A stretch of 49,426 nt of DNA, taken from Streptomyces sp. sk2.1. Lineage in GTDB: Bacteria; Actinomycetota; Actinomycetes; Streptomycetales; Streptomycetaceae. Under the pieces are notes generated by a model. That model searched no databases. It was not told the DNA's origin and worked only from the letters and a program-made list of their open reading frames with translations. The translations under genes were made by a program, and so were the position numbers. Below are positions 16,923 through 25,169 of this stretch, piece after piece; within the stretch, counting starts at the first letter, position 1, and each line of letters opens with the position of its first letter. The stretch lies in NCBI RefSeq assembly GCF_008120935.1, contig NZ_RDBO01000020.1:995050-1044475 (forward strand), read 5' to 3'.

Positions 16923-18233
16923 ATGAGACAGAAGATCGTGCGCCTGGTTCTGGTCGGCGGAGTACTCGTGCTTGTCATGCTTCTTCTGTTGGCCACATGC
17001 GGAAGTGGCGGGAAGAACGACGACGAGCCGAAGAAGCAGACCAAGAAGGGCCCGGCCGAGGTGACCCAGCTCACCGTTCCCTCCGCGTACGCGCCGGAGA
17101 ACGGCTGGGAACTCATCGGCACATCCCCCGACTACGCGCTGTCCCGGACGACAGGCCGTCTCGCCTATCTGGTGCGGGAGTCGGACACCAAGTACCAGCT
17201 GCGGACCATCGATTCGAAGACCGGGCAGCCCGGCTGGCACGGGGAGAGCTGGCGGCCCCCGTCCCCGAAGCACTTCCCGCGGCTCCTCCAGGTCACCGTC
17301 GACGACCACGAGTACTTCGTGACGTGGGCGTACGGAAAGGTCGGCGAGAACGCGCTGACCCCCGCCGACACGATCGTCTCGCTGGACGTCTACGACGTGG
17401 AGGACGGCTCCCGGCGGCGCGTCGAGGTGCCCTGGAACTCCGTGCCGACGGTCTCCACCACCGGCCCCGGCATCCTCATCAGCGACGGCCGGACCAACAG
17501 CACGGTGGTCGACCCGGTGACCGGCCGGGTGTCGGACGTGAAGCCCTCGACGCTCAAGTACCCGAAGGGCTGCAAGACCTGCAAGCAGCTCACCGAGGTG
17601 CGCGGGCTGACGCAGAAGGGGGTGCTGGTCAGCGGGTCCAGGGAGTTCTGGGTGCAGGGCGGCTGGTTCAGCCGCAACGTCGCGCCCAAGGGGACGGACA
17701 GGGTCAGTGGGATCCCGACCTCGGTGATCCCCGGTCTGATCCTGGCGAAGTGGCAGCTCGACAAGAAGGCCAAGCGCGCCGCCACCCACGACCTGTGGGC
17801 GGTGCACGACGCGGAGTCGGGCAAGACGCTGGCCTCGGTGCAGTGCAGCAAGCCGGCGATAAAGCCGGGCCAGTACCCGCAGCTGATCGCCGCCCCGTCG
17901 GGCAGCTACCTGGTGGCCGGGCCGCTCGCCTTCGACCTGGCCACGAAGCGCGGGTTCTGCTTCGAGGGGGCGGACGGCACGAAGCCGCTGACGCTGGCGT
18001 CCGTGAACGACGAGGGCGTCGCGTACGGCGCGACGAGCGCGCGCAACGCGGCCGACGTCCTGGCCGGCGGCGGCACCCCCGTCGCGGTCGCGGTCCGCAG
18101 CGGTTCGACGGGCGCCCTGCCGTCCAACGTGCGGCTGCCGGGCGCGGAGACGGCGGACGGGGTCGGGCTGTTCCGCTGGACGGACGAGAAGGACCGCCCG
18201 CACCTGATCGGCTACCCGAGGTCGGCCTCGTAG
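16923..18233 (+). CDS. Membrane-anchored beta-propeller-like (PQQ-like) protein
   Basis: 436 residues: one N-terminal hydrophobic segment (IVRLVLVGGVLVLVMLLLLA, signal anchor or poor lipobox LATC), a Lys-rich linker, then about 390 extracellular residues. Repeated short beta motifs (GRLAYLVRE, YFVTWAYGK, LILAKWQLD, SYLVAGPLAF) with Trp and Asp turns look like a PQQ/BamB-type propeller. A CKTCKQ motif and further Cys residues could form disulfides. The ATG has GAGGGG upstream. Function unknown; streptomycetes carry many such proteins. It runs divergently from the Rsm22-like gene and ends in a strong hairpin. Confidence 0.75.
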   Translation: MRQKIVRLVLVGGVLVLVMLLLLATCGSGGKNDDEPKKQTKKGPAEVTQLTVPSAYAPENGWELIGTSPDYALSRTTGRLAYLVRESDTKYQLRTIDSKTGQPGWHGESWRPPSPKHFPRLLQVTVDDHEYFVTWAYGKVGENALTPADTIVSLDVYDVEDGSRRRVEVPWNSVPTVSTTGPGILISDGRTNSTVVDPVTGRVSDVKPSTLKYPKGCKTCKQLTEVRGLTQKGVLVSGSREFWVQGGWFSRNVAPKGTDRVSGIPTSVIPGLILAKWQLDKKAKRAATHDLWAVHDAESGKTLASVQCSKPAIKPGQYPQLIAAPSGSYLVAGPLAFDLATKRGFCFEGADGTKPLTLASVNDEGVAYGATSARNAADVLAGGGTPVAVAVRSGSTGALPSNVRLPGAETADGVGLFRWTDEKDRPHLIGYPRSAS

Positions 18234-18253
18234 GGCCGCCCACCGGACCATGA

Positions 18254-18297
18254 CGGGCCGGACGGACCGGGCGCACCGCCCGGGCCCGTCCGGCCCG
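18254..18297 (+). terminator. Long hairpin terminator
   Basis: About 19 of 20 bases on the left arm (from CGGGCCGGACGG at 18254) pair with the right arm ending at 18297, with a bulge near the middle and a 3-4 nt loop. Confidence 0.75.
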
Positions 18298-18373
18298 TCC
18301 GGCCTTCCGGGGCTCTTCCGGCCTCCCGGAAACGCGGTCGCGCCGGGCCGTGCCCCGTTGCTACAAGGGGGGC

Positions 18374-19045
18374 ATGGGAATATGGACCGACGCCTTCATC
18401 GCGCCCCCGGAACCGACCCTCCTGCGGCCGGAGGCGTTCGGCCGGCTCGCGGTCGAGCTGGCGCGCGAGCGTGTGGTCCGGCCCCCGTGGGCGCTCATCG
18501 CGGGCAGGCTCTGTGTCAACGCGAGCCTCAACTGGGGCAGCGTCAGCGGGCAGGCCCGCTGGGACCGGCCTCCCGTGGGCACGGTGCTGCGGACCGAGGA
18601 GTACCCGGGAGAGGTACCGGACCCGGACGACGATCCCCCGCCCTGGGGCCCCTCGCACGAGGAGGCCCGGCTGCTCGCCTCCGGCGAGAAGGTGCTCGAC
18701 CTGCTGCCGGCGCTGCGGGCCGCCCCGTACGGCGACGAGGACATCGCCGTCGTCTTCGCCCACATGGACTTCGGCAACCGGGCGATCACCGACTACTTCC
18801 AGTACGAGGACCACCGCACGACTCTGGTCTGCTTCGCCCTGGCGAGCCCGCAGGACCGGCCGCTGTCCACCAACGACTGCGGGGAACCCGGCGGGCCGAC
18901 CCTTCCGGTGCGGACCTGCGTGGTCCACACCTTCAAGCACGCGCTGGGCCACCTCGGACTGGAGGGCGGCCCGGTACCGGCACTCGCCTCCGTCACCTCC
19001 CGCTGGTTCGGACCGGAGCAGGTCGGCGGCGAGACCTGGGGCTGA
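18374..19045 (+). CDS. Hypothetical protein (223 aa)
   Basis: I do not recognise this family. It is soluble and acidic, with no signal peptide or membrane segment; it begins MGIWTDAFIAPPEP, has a Pro/Asp stretch (PDPDDDPPPWGPSH) near residue 85, and ends WFGPEQVGGETWG. Trp content and Asp/Glu patches recall SUKH- or Imm-type immunity proteins, but no toxin gene is nearby. AAGGGGGG lies 5 nt before ATG 18374; an upstream in-frame GTG (18350) would add eight odd residues. Its terminator region has been invaded by the inverted duplication described at 19069. Confidence 0.7.
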   Translation: MGIWTDAFIAPPEPTLLRPEAFGRLAVELARERVVRPPWALIAGRLCVNASLNWGSVSGQARWDRPPVGTVLRTEEYPGEVPDPDDDPPPWGPSHEEARLLASGEKVLDLLPALRAAPYGDEDIAVVFAHMDFGNRAITDYFQYEDHRTTLVCFALASPQDRPLSTNDCGEPGGPTLPVRTCVVHTFKHALGHLGLEGGPVPALASVTSRWFGPEQVGGETWG

Positions 19046-19068
19046 ACCCGCCCCGGCCCCGCACCGAG

Positions 19069-19161
19069 CCTTCGGGCTCTCGACCATCGTGCTGGCCGCC
19101 ACCGCGCTGCTGCTGATGACGTCCGGGGTCTTCGGGGACGTGGGCCTGGTACCGGTCGCGA
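19069..19161 (+). repeat. Left arm of 93-bp perfect inverted duplication
   Basis: These 93 bp are the exact reverse complement of 19445-19537, inside the Bcr/CflA exporter gene. On the plus strand they encode the same exporter segment (FGLSTIVLAATALLL...). The left junction sits in a GAGCC-TTCG-GGCTC hairpin (19066-19079) that shares CCTTCGGGCTC with the source. The block ends 8 nt from the exporter stop codon. Confidence 0.97.
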
Positions 19162-19169
19162 GGCCCGCG

Positions 19170-20612
19170 TCAGGAGGTCGGCGAGGTCCGCTGCCAGGGC
19201 CGGCACATCCCGAGGAAGCAGGCCAGCGCGCCCACCCCGCACACCAGCTGCACCAGGGCCATCGGAACGGCCGTGTCCTCGCCCGCGATCCCGACGAGCG
19301 GGGAGGCCACGGCACCGATCAGGAACGACGAGGTACCGAGCAGCGCGGAGGCGGACCCGGCGGCGTGCTTCGTGCGCATCAGGGCCTGCGCGTTGGTGTT
19401 CGGCGCCGCGAGCCCCATCGCCGACATCAGCACGAACAGCCCGGTCGCGACCGGTACCAGGCCCACGTCCCCGAAGACCCCGGACGTCATCAGCAGCAGC
19501 GCGGTGGCGGCCAGCACGATGGTCGAGAGCCCGAAGGTCAGCACCTTGTCCAGGCTGACCCGGCCGACCAGCAGCTTGCCGTTGATCTGGCCCACGGCGA
19601 CCAGCCCGATCGAGTTGATGCCGAAGAGCAGGCTGAACGTCTGCGGCGAGGCCCCGTAGATCTCCTGCATGACGAACGGCGAGGCGCTCACGTACGCGAA
19701 GAGGCCGGCGAAGGCCAGGCTGCCCGCGATCATGTAGCCGGTGAAGACCCGGTCGGCGAGCAGTCCGCGCATGGTGCGCAGGGTGTCCCCGATCCCGCCG
19801 GTGTGCCGGTCCTGCGGCGGCAGGGTCTCGTGCAGCCACTTCCAGACGACCAGGGTGAGGACCACGCCGACGAGGGTGAGGACGGCGAAGACGCCCCGCC
19901 AGTCGGTGAACCGCAGCACCTGCCCGCCGATGAGCGGCGCGATGATCGGCGCGACGCCGGAGATCAGCATCAGGGTGGAGAAGAACTTGGCCATCTCCAC
20001 GCCGTCGTACATGTCGCGCACCACGGCGCGGGCGATGACGATGCCCGCCGCGCCGGCCAGGCCCTGGAGCAGGCGGAAGCCGATGAGGAGTTCGACCGTG
20101 GGGGCGAAGACGCAGATCGCGGTGGCGACGACGTAGACGATCATGCCGAGGAGCAGCGGCCCGCGCCTGCCCCACCGGTCGCTCATCGGTCCGACGACGA
20201 GCTGTCCGAGCGCCATGCCGGTGAGGCAGGCGGTGAGGGTCAGCTGGACGGTCGCGGCCGGGGCCCGCAGGGACTCGGTGACCGCGGGCAGGGCCGGGAG
20301 GTACATGTCCATGGAGAGCGGCGGCAGTGCGGTGAGGCCGCCGAGGACGAGGGTGACCAGGAGGCCGGTGCGGCGGGCCGCCCGGGTGGCGGCCGGCCCG
20401 CCCGGGGGCGTTTCGGCGGTGTCGGCGGCGGCCGTGTCGGCCCGGTCCGCCCGGCCGGTCCCGTCCGCCCTGCCGGTCCGGTCGGTCTTCCGGTCCGTGG
20501 TTCCGGCGCCGGGGGCGGTTCCCGGCTCCGCCGTCCCGGTCCCGGTGGTCGATATGTGTGTACGTTCCTGCTGGGCCCGGCTTGCGCCGCTCTCCGGCAT
20601 TGTCATCTCCAT
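19170..20612 (-). CDS. Bcr/CflA-family multidrug MFS exporter
   Basis: 480 residues with 12 membrane helices; proton-driven efflux from the cytoplasmic membrane. Bcr/CflA hallmarks: LSMDMYLPALPAV after helix 1, GPMSDRWGRRGPLL (loop 2-3), ARAVVRDMYDG after helix 5. The N-terminal ~80 residues are a disordered, Thr/Asp/Ala-rich extension with repeated TGRAD units, much longer than usual. ATG 20612 or ATG 20600 could serve as start. Divergent from the oxidoreductase gene, 66 nt apart. Directly past its stop lies a perfect inverted copy of codons from helices 9-10, so its mRNA can fold back on itself over 93 bp. Confidence 0.92.
   Translation of the reverse strand: MEMTMPESGASRAQQERTHISTTGTGTAEPGTAPGAGTTDRKTDRTGRADGTGRADRADTAAADTAETPPGGPAATRAARRTGLLVTLVLGGLTALPPLSMDMYLPALPAVTESLRAPAATVQLTLTACLTGMALGQLVVGPMSDRWGRRGPLLLGMIVYVVATAICVFAPTVELLIGFRLLQGLAGAAGIVIARAVVRDMYDGVEMAKFFSTLMLISGVAPIIAPLIGGQVLRFTDWRGVFAVLTLVGVVLTLVVWKWLHETLPPQDRHTGGIGDTLRTMRGLLADRVFTGYMIAGSLAFAGLFAYVSASPFVMQEIYGASPQTFSLLFGINSIGLVAVGQINGKLLVGRVSLDKVLTFGLSTIVLAATALLLMTSGVFGDVGLVPVATGLFVLMSAMGLAAPNTNAQALMRTKHAAGSASALLGTSSFLIGAVASPLVGIAGEDTAVPMALVQLVCGVGALACFLGMCRPWQRTSPTS
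19445..19537 (-). repeat. Right arm (source copy) of the 93-bp inverted duplication
   Basis: This is the coding copy inside the exporter gene, 283 bp away from the left arm at 19069-19161. It is read as ...FGLSTIVLAATALLLMTSG..., which joins smoothly to both flanks of the protein, so it is the original and 19069-19161 the copy. Confidence 0.97.
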
Positions 20613-20678
20613 GTCGTTGAATCCGCATCTATGCTCTCAGCTCAGCTGGACTGGTCGAGACCTTCCTTGGGAGCAGTC

Positions 20679-21713
20679 ATGACGGGCATGGACAGGGTCG
20701 TGCGGTGGGGCGTGCTGGCCACCGGCGGCATCGCCGCGACATTCGCCGAGGACCTCCGGTCGTTGCCGGGTTCGGAGGTGGTGGCGGTCGCGTCCCGTAC
20801 GGAGACCTCCGCGCGGGCGTTCGCCGAGCGGTTCGGGATACCCCGGGCGTACGGCGACTGGGCCGCCCTCGCCGCCGACGACGAGGTCGACGTGGTGTAC
20901 GTGGCGACGCCGCACTCGGCGCACCGGGAGGCGGCCGCGCTCTGCCTGGAGGCCGGCAAGCACGTGCTGTGCGAGAAGGCGTTCACGCTCAACGCCCGGG
21001 AGGCGGAGGAGCTGGTGAAGCTCGCCCGGGACCGGGGGCTCTTCCTGATGGAGGCCATGTGGACGTACTGCAATCCGGTCGTCCGGCGCATGACGGAGCT
21101 GGTGCGGGACGGCGCCATCGGCGACATCCGCACCGTGCAGGCCGACTTCGGGATCACGGGTCCTTTCGGGGCCGGGCACCGGCTGCGCGACCCGGCGCTG
21201 GGCGGTGGCGCGCTGCTGGACCTCGGGGTCTACCCGGTCTCGTTCGCGCAACTGCTGCTGGGCGAGCCGGACCGGGTGCAGGCGGACGCGCTGCTCTCCC
21301 CCGAGGGCGTCGACCTGCACACCGCGATGCTGCTGGGCTGGTCGGAGGCGGGCGCCACGGCGCTGCTGAACTGCTCGATCGTGGCGGACACCCCGCGGAC
21401 CGCCTCGATCACCGGTACGAAGGGGCGGATCGACTTCCCGCCCGGCTTCTTCCACCCGGAGCGGTTCGTGCTGCACCGGCCGGGGCACGACCCCGAGGAG
21501 TTCACCGCCGAAGGCCACGGAGCCGCCGGTGGGTCCGGCGGCTCCGGTGAGGGGCTGCGCGGCCTGCAGTTCGAGCAGGCCGAGGTGGCGCGGGCGCTGC
21601 GGGCGGGCGAGACGGAGTCGCCGCTGGTGCCGCTGGACGGTTCCCTCGCCGTGATGCGGACGCTCGACGCGGTGCGTGACCGCATCGGCGTCCGCTACCC
21701 GGCCGACGGCTGA
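20679..21713 (+). CDS. Gfo/Idh/MocA-family NAD(P)-dependent oxidoreductase
   Basis: 344 residues. An N-terminal Rossmann domain (VRWGVLATGGIAATFAEDL; VVYVATPHSAHREAA; KHVLCEKAFTLNAREAEEL with the EK motif) is followed by the GFO_IDH_MocA C-terminal alpha/beta domain (GGALLDLGVYPVSFAQLLLG, which carries the catalytic-type Asp/Tyr). Probably a sugar or dihydrodiol dehydrogenase; the substrate is unknown. ATG 20679 has GGGAG 8 nt upstream; ATG 20688 is a second option. A Gly-rich insertion (GAAGGSGGSGEGLRG) sits near residue 285. The frame is open for 2 kb upstream, but that DNA belongs to the opposite-strand exporter. Confidence 0.9.
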   Translation: MTGMDRVVRWGVLATGGIAATFAEDLRSLPGSEVVAVASRTETSARAFAERFGIPRAYGDWAALAADDEVDVVYVATPHSAHREAAALCLEAGKHVLCEKAFTLNAREAEELVKLARDRGLFLMEAMWTYCNPVVRRMTELVRDGAIGDIRTVQADFGITGPFGAGHRLRDPALGGGALLDLGVYPVSFAQLLLGEPDRVQADALLSPEGVDLHTAMLLGWSEAGATALLNCSIVADTPRTASITGTKGRIDFPPGFFHPERFVLHRPGHDPEEFTAEGHGAAGGSGGSGEGLRGLQFEQAEVARALRAGETESPLVPLDGSLAVMRTLDAVRDRIGVRYPADG

Positions 21714-21732
21714 GAGCCTGTCGGGCGGCTCT
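21713..21732. terminator. Short hairpin between convergent genes
   Basis: AGAGCC (21713-21718) pairs with GGCTCT (21727-21732) over an 8-nt loop, between the oxidoreductase and phoD stops. AGAGCCTGTCGGG(C/T)GGC is shared with the region behind tetR (14040). Confidence 0.5.
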
Positions 21733-21735
21733 GGG

Positions 21736-23364
21736 TCACGCGGGCGTGAGGCCCTGGTTGCCCACCTCCGTGACGAAGGAGGCGGCGGTCGAGAGCGGCG
21801 CGCCGGGGGTGGTGACGGCCGACACCGTGCGGTAGTCGGCGCGCGCCTGCTTCTGGTCCAGTGTGACGACGGCGTAGCCGCGTCGGCCGTTGAAGAACTT
21901 CAGGTGCGGGTTGGCCTGCATCTGGTTGTTCCAGCTGCCGGGCTTGTCCGAGCCGTCCTTGCCGCTGGTGATGGACGTGGCGACGATCTCCGTGCCGACG
22001 GTGCGCGAGGACGGGTCGCCGAAGTCCTTCTTCAGGTCGAAGCCGTAGCCGACGTGCACGTCGCCGGTCAGCACCATCAGGTTGTCGATGCCCGCCGCCT
22101 CGGCGCCCCGCAGGATCCGCGCCCGGGAGGCGGGGTAGCCGTCCCACGCGTCCATGGACACCTTGAACGCGTCGGTGGGGACGTCGTGCCGCTGGGCGAA
22201 GACGACCTGCTGGGGCACGACGTTCCAGGTGGCCCGCGAGGCGTGCCAGCCGTCGAGCAGCCAGCGTTCCTGGGCGGCGCCGGTCATGGTGCGCGACGGG
22301 TCCTCGGACTCCGGTCCGGGCTTCTGCCAGCCGTCGCCGTACGCCTGGTCGCTGCGGTACTGGCGGGTGTCGAGGATGTCGAACTGGGCGAGCCGGCCGA
22401 ACTGGAGGCGCCGGTAGAGCTTCATGTCGGGGCCGGTCGGCCGCTGCGGGGTGCGCAGCGGCTGGTTCTCCCAGTACGCGCGGTAGGCGGCGGCCCGGCG
22501 CAGCAGGAACTCCTCCGGCGGGACGTTGTTCTCGGGGGTGCCGCCCGCGTAGTTGTTCTCGGTCTCGTGGTCGTCCCAGGTGACGACGAAGGGGTGCGCG
22601 GCGTGGGCGGCGCGCAGGTCGGGGTCGGACTTGTAGAGGGCGTACCGCAGCCGGTAGTCCTCCAGCGTGACCGTCTCCCGGTTGAAGTGGGCGGGGAGCC
22701 TGCGGTCGGTGTAGTTGCGGGCCCCGCCGGTGGCGTTGACGGCGTACTCGTAGAGGTAGTCGCCGAGATGGAGGACGACGTCCACGTCCTCCTCGGCGAG
22801 GTGCTTGTACGCGGTGAAGTAACCGTCGTGGTATGCCTGGCAGGAGACGGCGGCCAGGCTCAGCTCGCTGTTGCGGGCGCCGCGGGCGGGGGCGGTGCGG
22901 GTCCGGCCGACGGGGCTGATCCAGGTGCCGGCGCGGAAGCGGTAGTAGAGGACGCGGTCGGCGTCGAGGCCCTTGACCTCGACGTGGACGCTGTGGTCGA
23001 ACTCCGGGTGGGCGGTGACCGATCCGCGCCGGACGATGCGGGAGAAGCGCTCGTCGCGGGCGAGTTCCCAGCGCACCCGCACCCGGGCCCGGGGCAGTCC
23101 GCTGTCGGCCTCGTACGGGCGCGGCGCGAGTCTCGTCCACAGCAGGACCGAGTCGGGCAGCGGGTCGCCGGAGGCGACGCCGAGGGTGAACGGATCGTCG
23201 GTGATCCTCCGGGCGTCCAGCTCGGCGGCGCTCGCGGTGCCCGCGGTCGGCAGGTTGACCGAGAAGGCGAGCGCGGCGGCGGCACCGGTGACCGTGAGGA
23301 AACGGCGGCGGCCGATGCTCCTGGCGGCGTCGCGCATCTCCTGCCGGTGCGATGAGTGCGTCAT
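21736..23364 (-). CDS. phoD: PhoD-type alkaline phosphatase/phosphodiesterase, Tat-exported
   Basis: 542 residues. A Tat signal (GRRRFLTVTGAAAALAF) exports the folded metalloenzyme, which releases phosphate from phosphodiesters and monoesters outside the cell. The PhoD-like N-domain (about 50-150) precedes the calcineurin-like catalytic domain with its metal ligands: SCQ, HLGDYLYEY, WDDHETENNY and LTGDVHVGYG. The ATG lies after GGGGAGGG. No repeated GTTCACC PHO box is evident in the 270 bp upstream, so classical PhoP control is uncertain. It stands alone, convergent with the oxidoreductase gene. Confidence 0.95.
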   Translation of the reverse strand: MTHSSHRQEMRDAARSIGRRRFLTVTGAAAALAFSVNLPTAGTASAAELDARRITDDPFTLGVASGDPLPDSVLLWTRLAPRPYEADSGLPRARVRVRWELARDERFSRIVRRGSVTAHPEFDHSVHVEVKGLDADRVLYYRFRAGTWISPVGRTRTAPARGARNSELSLAAVSCQAYHDGYFTAYKHLAEEDVDVVLHLGDYLYEYAVNATGGARNYTDRRLPAHFNRETVTLEDYRLRYALYKSDPDLRAAHAAHPFVVTWDDHETENNYAGGTPENNVPPEEFLLRRAAAYRAYWENQPLRTPQRPTGPDMKLYRRLQFGRLAQFDILDTRQYRSDQAYGDGWQKPGPESEDPSRTMTGAAQERWLLDGWHASRATWNVVPQQVVFAQRHDVPTDAFKVSMDAWDGYPASRARILRGAEAAGIDNLMVLTGDVHVGYGFDLKKDFGDPSSRTVGTEIVATSITSGKDGSDKPGSWNNQMQANPHLKFFNGRRGYAVVTLDQKQARADYRTVSAVTTPGAPLSTAASFVTEVGNQGLTPA

Positions 23365-23635
23365 CTGTCCCTCCCCTTACTGGTGGTGTACTCGGCCAGT
23401 CCACCGGTCCGGCGCATCGAGCGGCTGTCGTGTTCGCGTCGATCGGGCGTCGGGGGGATGAGTAATGCGGCAGGAACGGGTCCACGGGACAAAGCACCCA
23501 TTCAAGGCCGGGAACGGGGCCCGCCCCCGGCGGCCGGCCGAGGGGCGAACCTCCCGCCCCGCGCGACTCCTTGACCCCTTATGCCCCCATGCGTCCCGGG
23601 CGCCCCGGGGCGTGAAGGGCGTACGCTGCGGCCCC

Positions 23636-24409
23636 ATGAGCAACAAAGCGTTGAACTCGGATGCGAAGACGGCGGTCGTGACGGGCGCGGGTTCCGGGAT
23701 CGGCCGCGCGGTGGCGCTCGCCCTGACCGGCGCCGGCTGGTCGGTGGCGCTCGCGGGCCGGCGCCCCGGCCCCCTCGCCGAGACCGCGATGCTGGCCGGG
23801 GCGGACGCCCGGGTGATCACCGTTCCCGCCGACGTGTCCCGCCCCGAGGACGTGGCCGCGCTCTTCTCCTCGGTGCGGGAGTGCTTCGGCCGTCTCGACC
23901 TGCTCTTCAACAACGCGGGCACGTTCGGCCCGGGTGCCGTGCCGGTCGAGGACCTCGCGGTGGAGGACTGGCGGGCGGTGGTGGACGTGAACGTGACGGG
24001 CGCTTTCCTGTGCGCGCAGGCCGCGTACCGGCTGATGAAGGAGCAGCACCCGCAGGGCGGCCGGATCATCAACAACGGCTCGATCTCCGCCCACGCGCCG
24101 CGCCCCCACTCGGTCGCCTACACCACGACCAAGCACGCCATGACCGGGCTGACGAAGTCGCTGTCGCTGGACGGCCGTCCGTACCGGATCGCCTGCGGCC
24201 AGATCGACATCGGCAACGCGGCCACGGACATGACCGAACAAATGCGGACCGGCATCCTCCAGGCCAACGGCGAACTCGCGGTCGAGCCGGTGATGGCGGC
24301 GGCGGACGTGGCCCGGACGGTGCTCCACATGGCGGAACTGCCACTGGAGGCGAACATGCAGTTCGCCACGGTCCTGGCGACGACGATGCCGTACGTGGGA
24401 CGCGGCTGA
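23636..24409 (+). CDS. Short-chain dehydrogenase/reductase
   Basis: 257 residues, classical SDR: cofactor motif [13 protein letters not shown] (TGxxxGIG), NNAG in [11 protein letters not shown], catalytic Ser in NNGSISAH, YxxxK in [12 protein letters not shown] after beta2 (AGRRPG) suggests NADP(H). Substrate unknown. ATG 23636 is supported by TACGCT (23622-23627) 8 nt upstream with no Shine-Dalgarno, so the mRNA is probably leaderless; the frame extends upstream to 23465 without support. A 13-bp terminator stem follows. Confidence 0.93.
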   Translation: MSNKALNSDAKTAVVTGAGSGIGRAVALALTGAGWSVALAGRRPGPLAETAMLAGADARVITVPADVSRPEDVAALFSSVRECFGRLDLLFNNAGTFGPGAVPVEDLAVEDWRAVVDVNVTGAFLCAQAAYRLMKEQHPQGGRIINNGSISAHAPRPHSVAYTTTKHAMTGLTKSLSLDGRPYRIACGQIDIGNAATDMTEQMRTGILQANGELAVEPVMAAADVARTVLHMAELPLEANMQFATVLATTMPYVGRG

Positions 24410-24431
24410 GGGCACGCGCCGGACGCGGCCG

Positions 24432-24469
24432 ACGGCTCCCGCCCGAACCGGGCCCCGGGCGGGAGCCGT
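24432..24469 (+). terminator. Strong hairpin terminator
   Basis: A 13-bp perfect stem: ACGGCTCCCGCCC (24432-24444) with its complement at 24457-24469, 22 nt after the SDR stop. Confidence 0.85.
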
Positions 24470-24562
24470 TGGCGTCCGCCGGGATGCACCCCCCGGCCGG
24501 GCCGCCCGCACCGCCCCCTATGCTCACAGTTCTTCACGAAAGCTCCACGGAAGGACCACAGC

Positions 24563-25030
24563 ATGCGCATGCGCGTCGCGGCACCCCTCGCCCTGGCCGC
24601 CGCCACCGCCCTGACCGGCCCCCTGTTCGTCACGGCCCCCGCGTCGGCCGCCCCGCACCGGACCGGGCTGCACCTCGGGAAGATCCAGTACGACAGCCCC
24701 GGCAAGGACAACCGCAGCAACACGTCCCTCAACGCCGAGTGGGTGGACATCCACAACAACGGCAAGTCCAAGCTCCAGCTCAAGGGCTACAAGCTCAAGG
24801 ACAACACCGGCTACACGTACACCTTCGGCAGCTACACCATCGGCGCCGGCAAGACCGTCAAGGTCCACACGGGCCGGGGCAGGAACGCGTCGGGCCACGT
24901 CTACTGGAACCGCGGTTCGTACGTCTGGAACAACACCGGCGACAAGGCCCGGCTGATCAAGCCGAACGGCAAGCTCCAGGACTCCTGCTCCTGGACCGGG
25001 TCGAGCAAGGGCACCAAGAACTGCCACTGA
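24563..25030 (+). CDS. Secreted lamin-tail-domain (LTD) protein
   Basis: 155 residues: a Sec signal peptide (about 1-29, cleavage after ASA) and a single lamin tail domain, an Ig-like beta-sandwich. Hallmarks are NAEWVDIHNNGKSKLQLKGY, YTFGSYTIGAGKTVKVHTG, YVWNNTGDKARL and a terminal CSW...C pair, probably a disulfide. In Gram-positive bacteria such domains accompany extracellular nucleases and adhesins; here it stands alone with no enzyme. GAAGGA precedes the ATG. Codons are less extreme than in neighbours because of many Lys and Asn residues. Confidence 0.9.
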   Translation: MRMRVAAPLALAAATALTGPLFVTAPASAAPHRTGLHLGKIQYDSPGKDNRSNTSLNAEWVDIHNNGKSKLQLKGYKLKDNTGYTYTFGSYTIGAGKTVKVHTGRGRNASGHVYWNRGSYVWNNTGDKARLIKPNGKLQDSCSWTGSSKGTKNCH

Positions 25031-25169
25031 CCCCGGTTCGCGTCGCGGCCCGCCCCGGCCCGGTCCGACTCGGCCCCGGATCGGGGTCGACCGATGCCAT
25101 TCGGAGCAATTCGGTTCATTGGTGACCGGTCGGGGAATGGCCCGGGCCGCGACGGAGTTGATCAGCGGC

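Noticed and set aside
18471..21713. 1080-aa plus-strand open frame
   Set aside because: It merges a shadow of the 18374 gene, the antisense of the Bcr/CflA exporter and the real oxidoreductase; only 20679-21713 has domain and ribosome-site support.
23365..23635. PHO box upstream of phoD
   Set aside because: No tandem GTTCACC-like 11-mers found by eye; not claimed.
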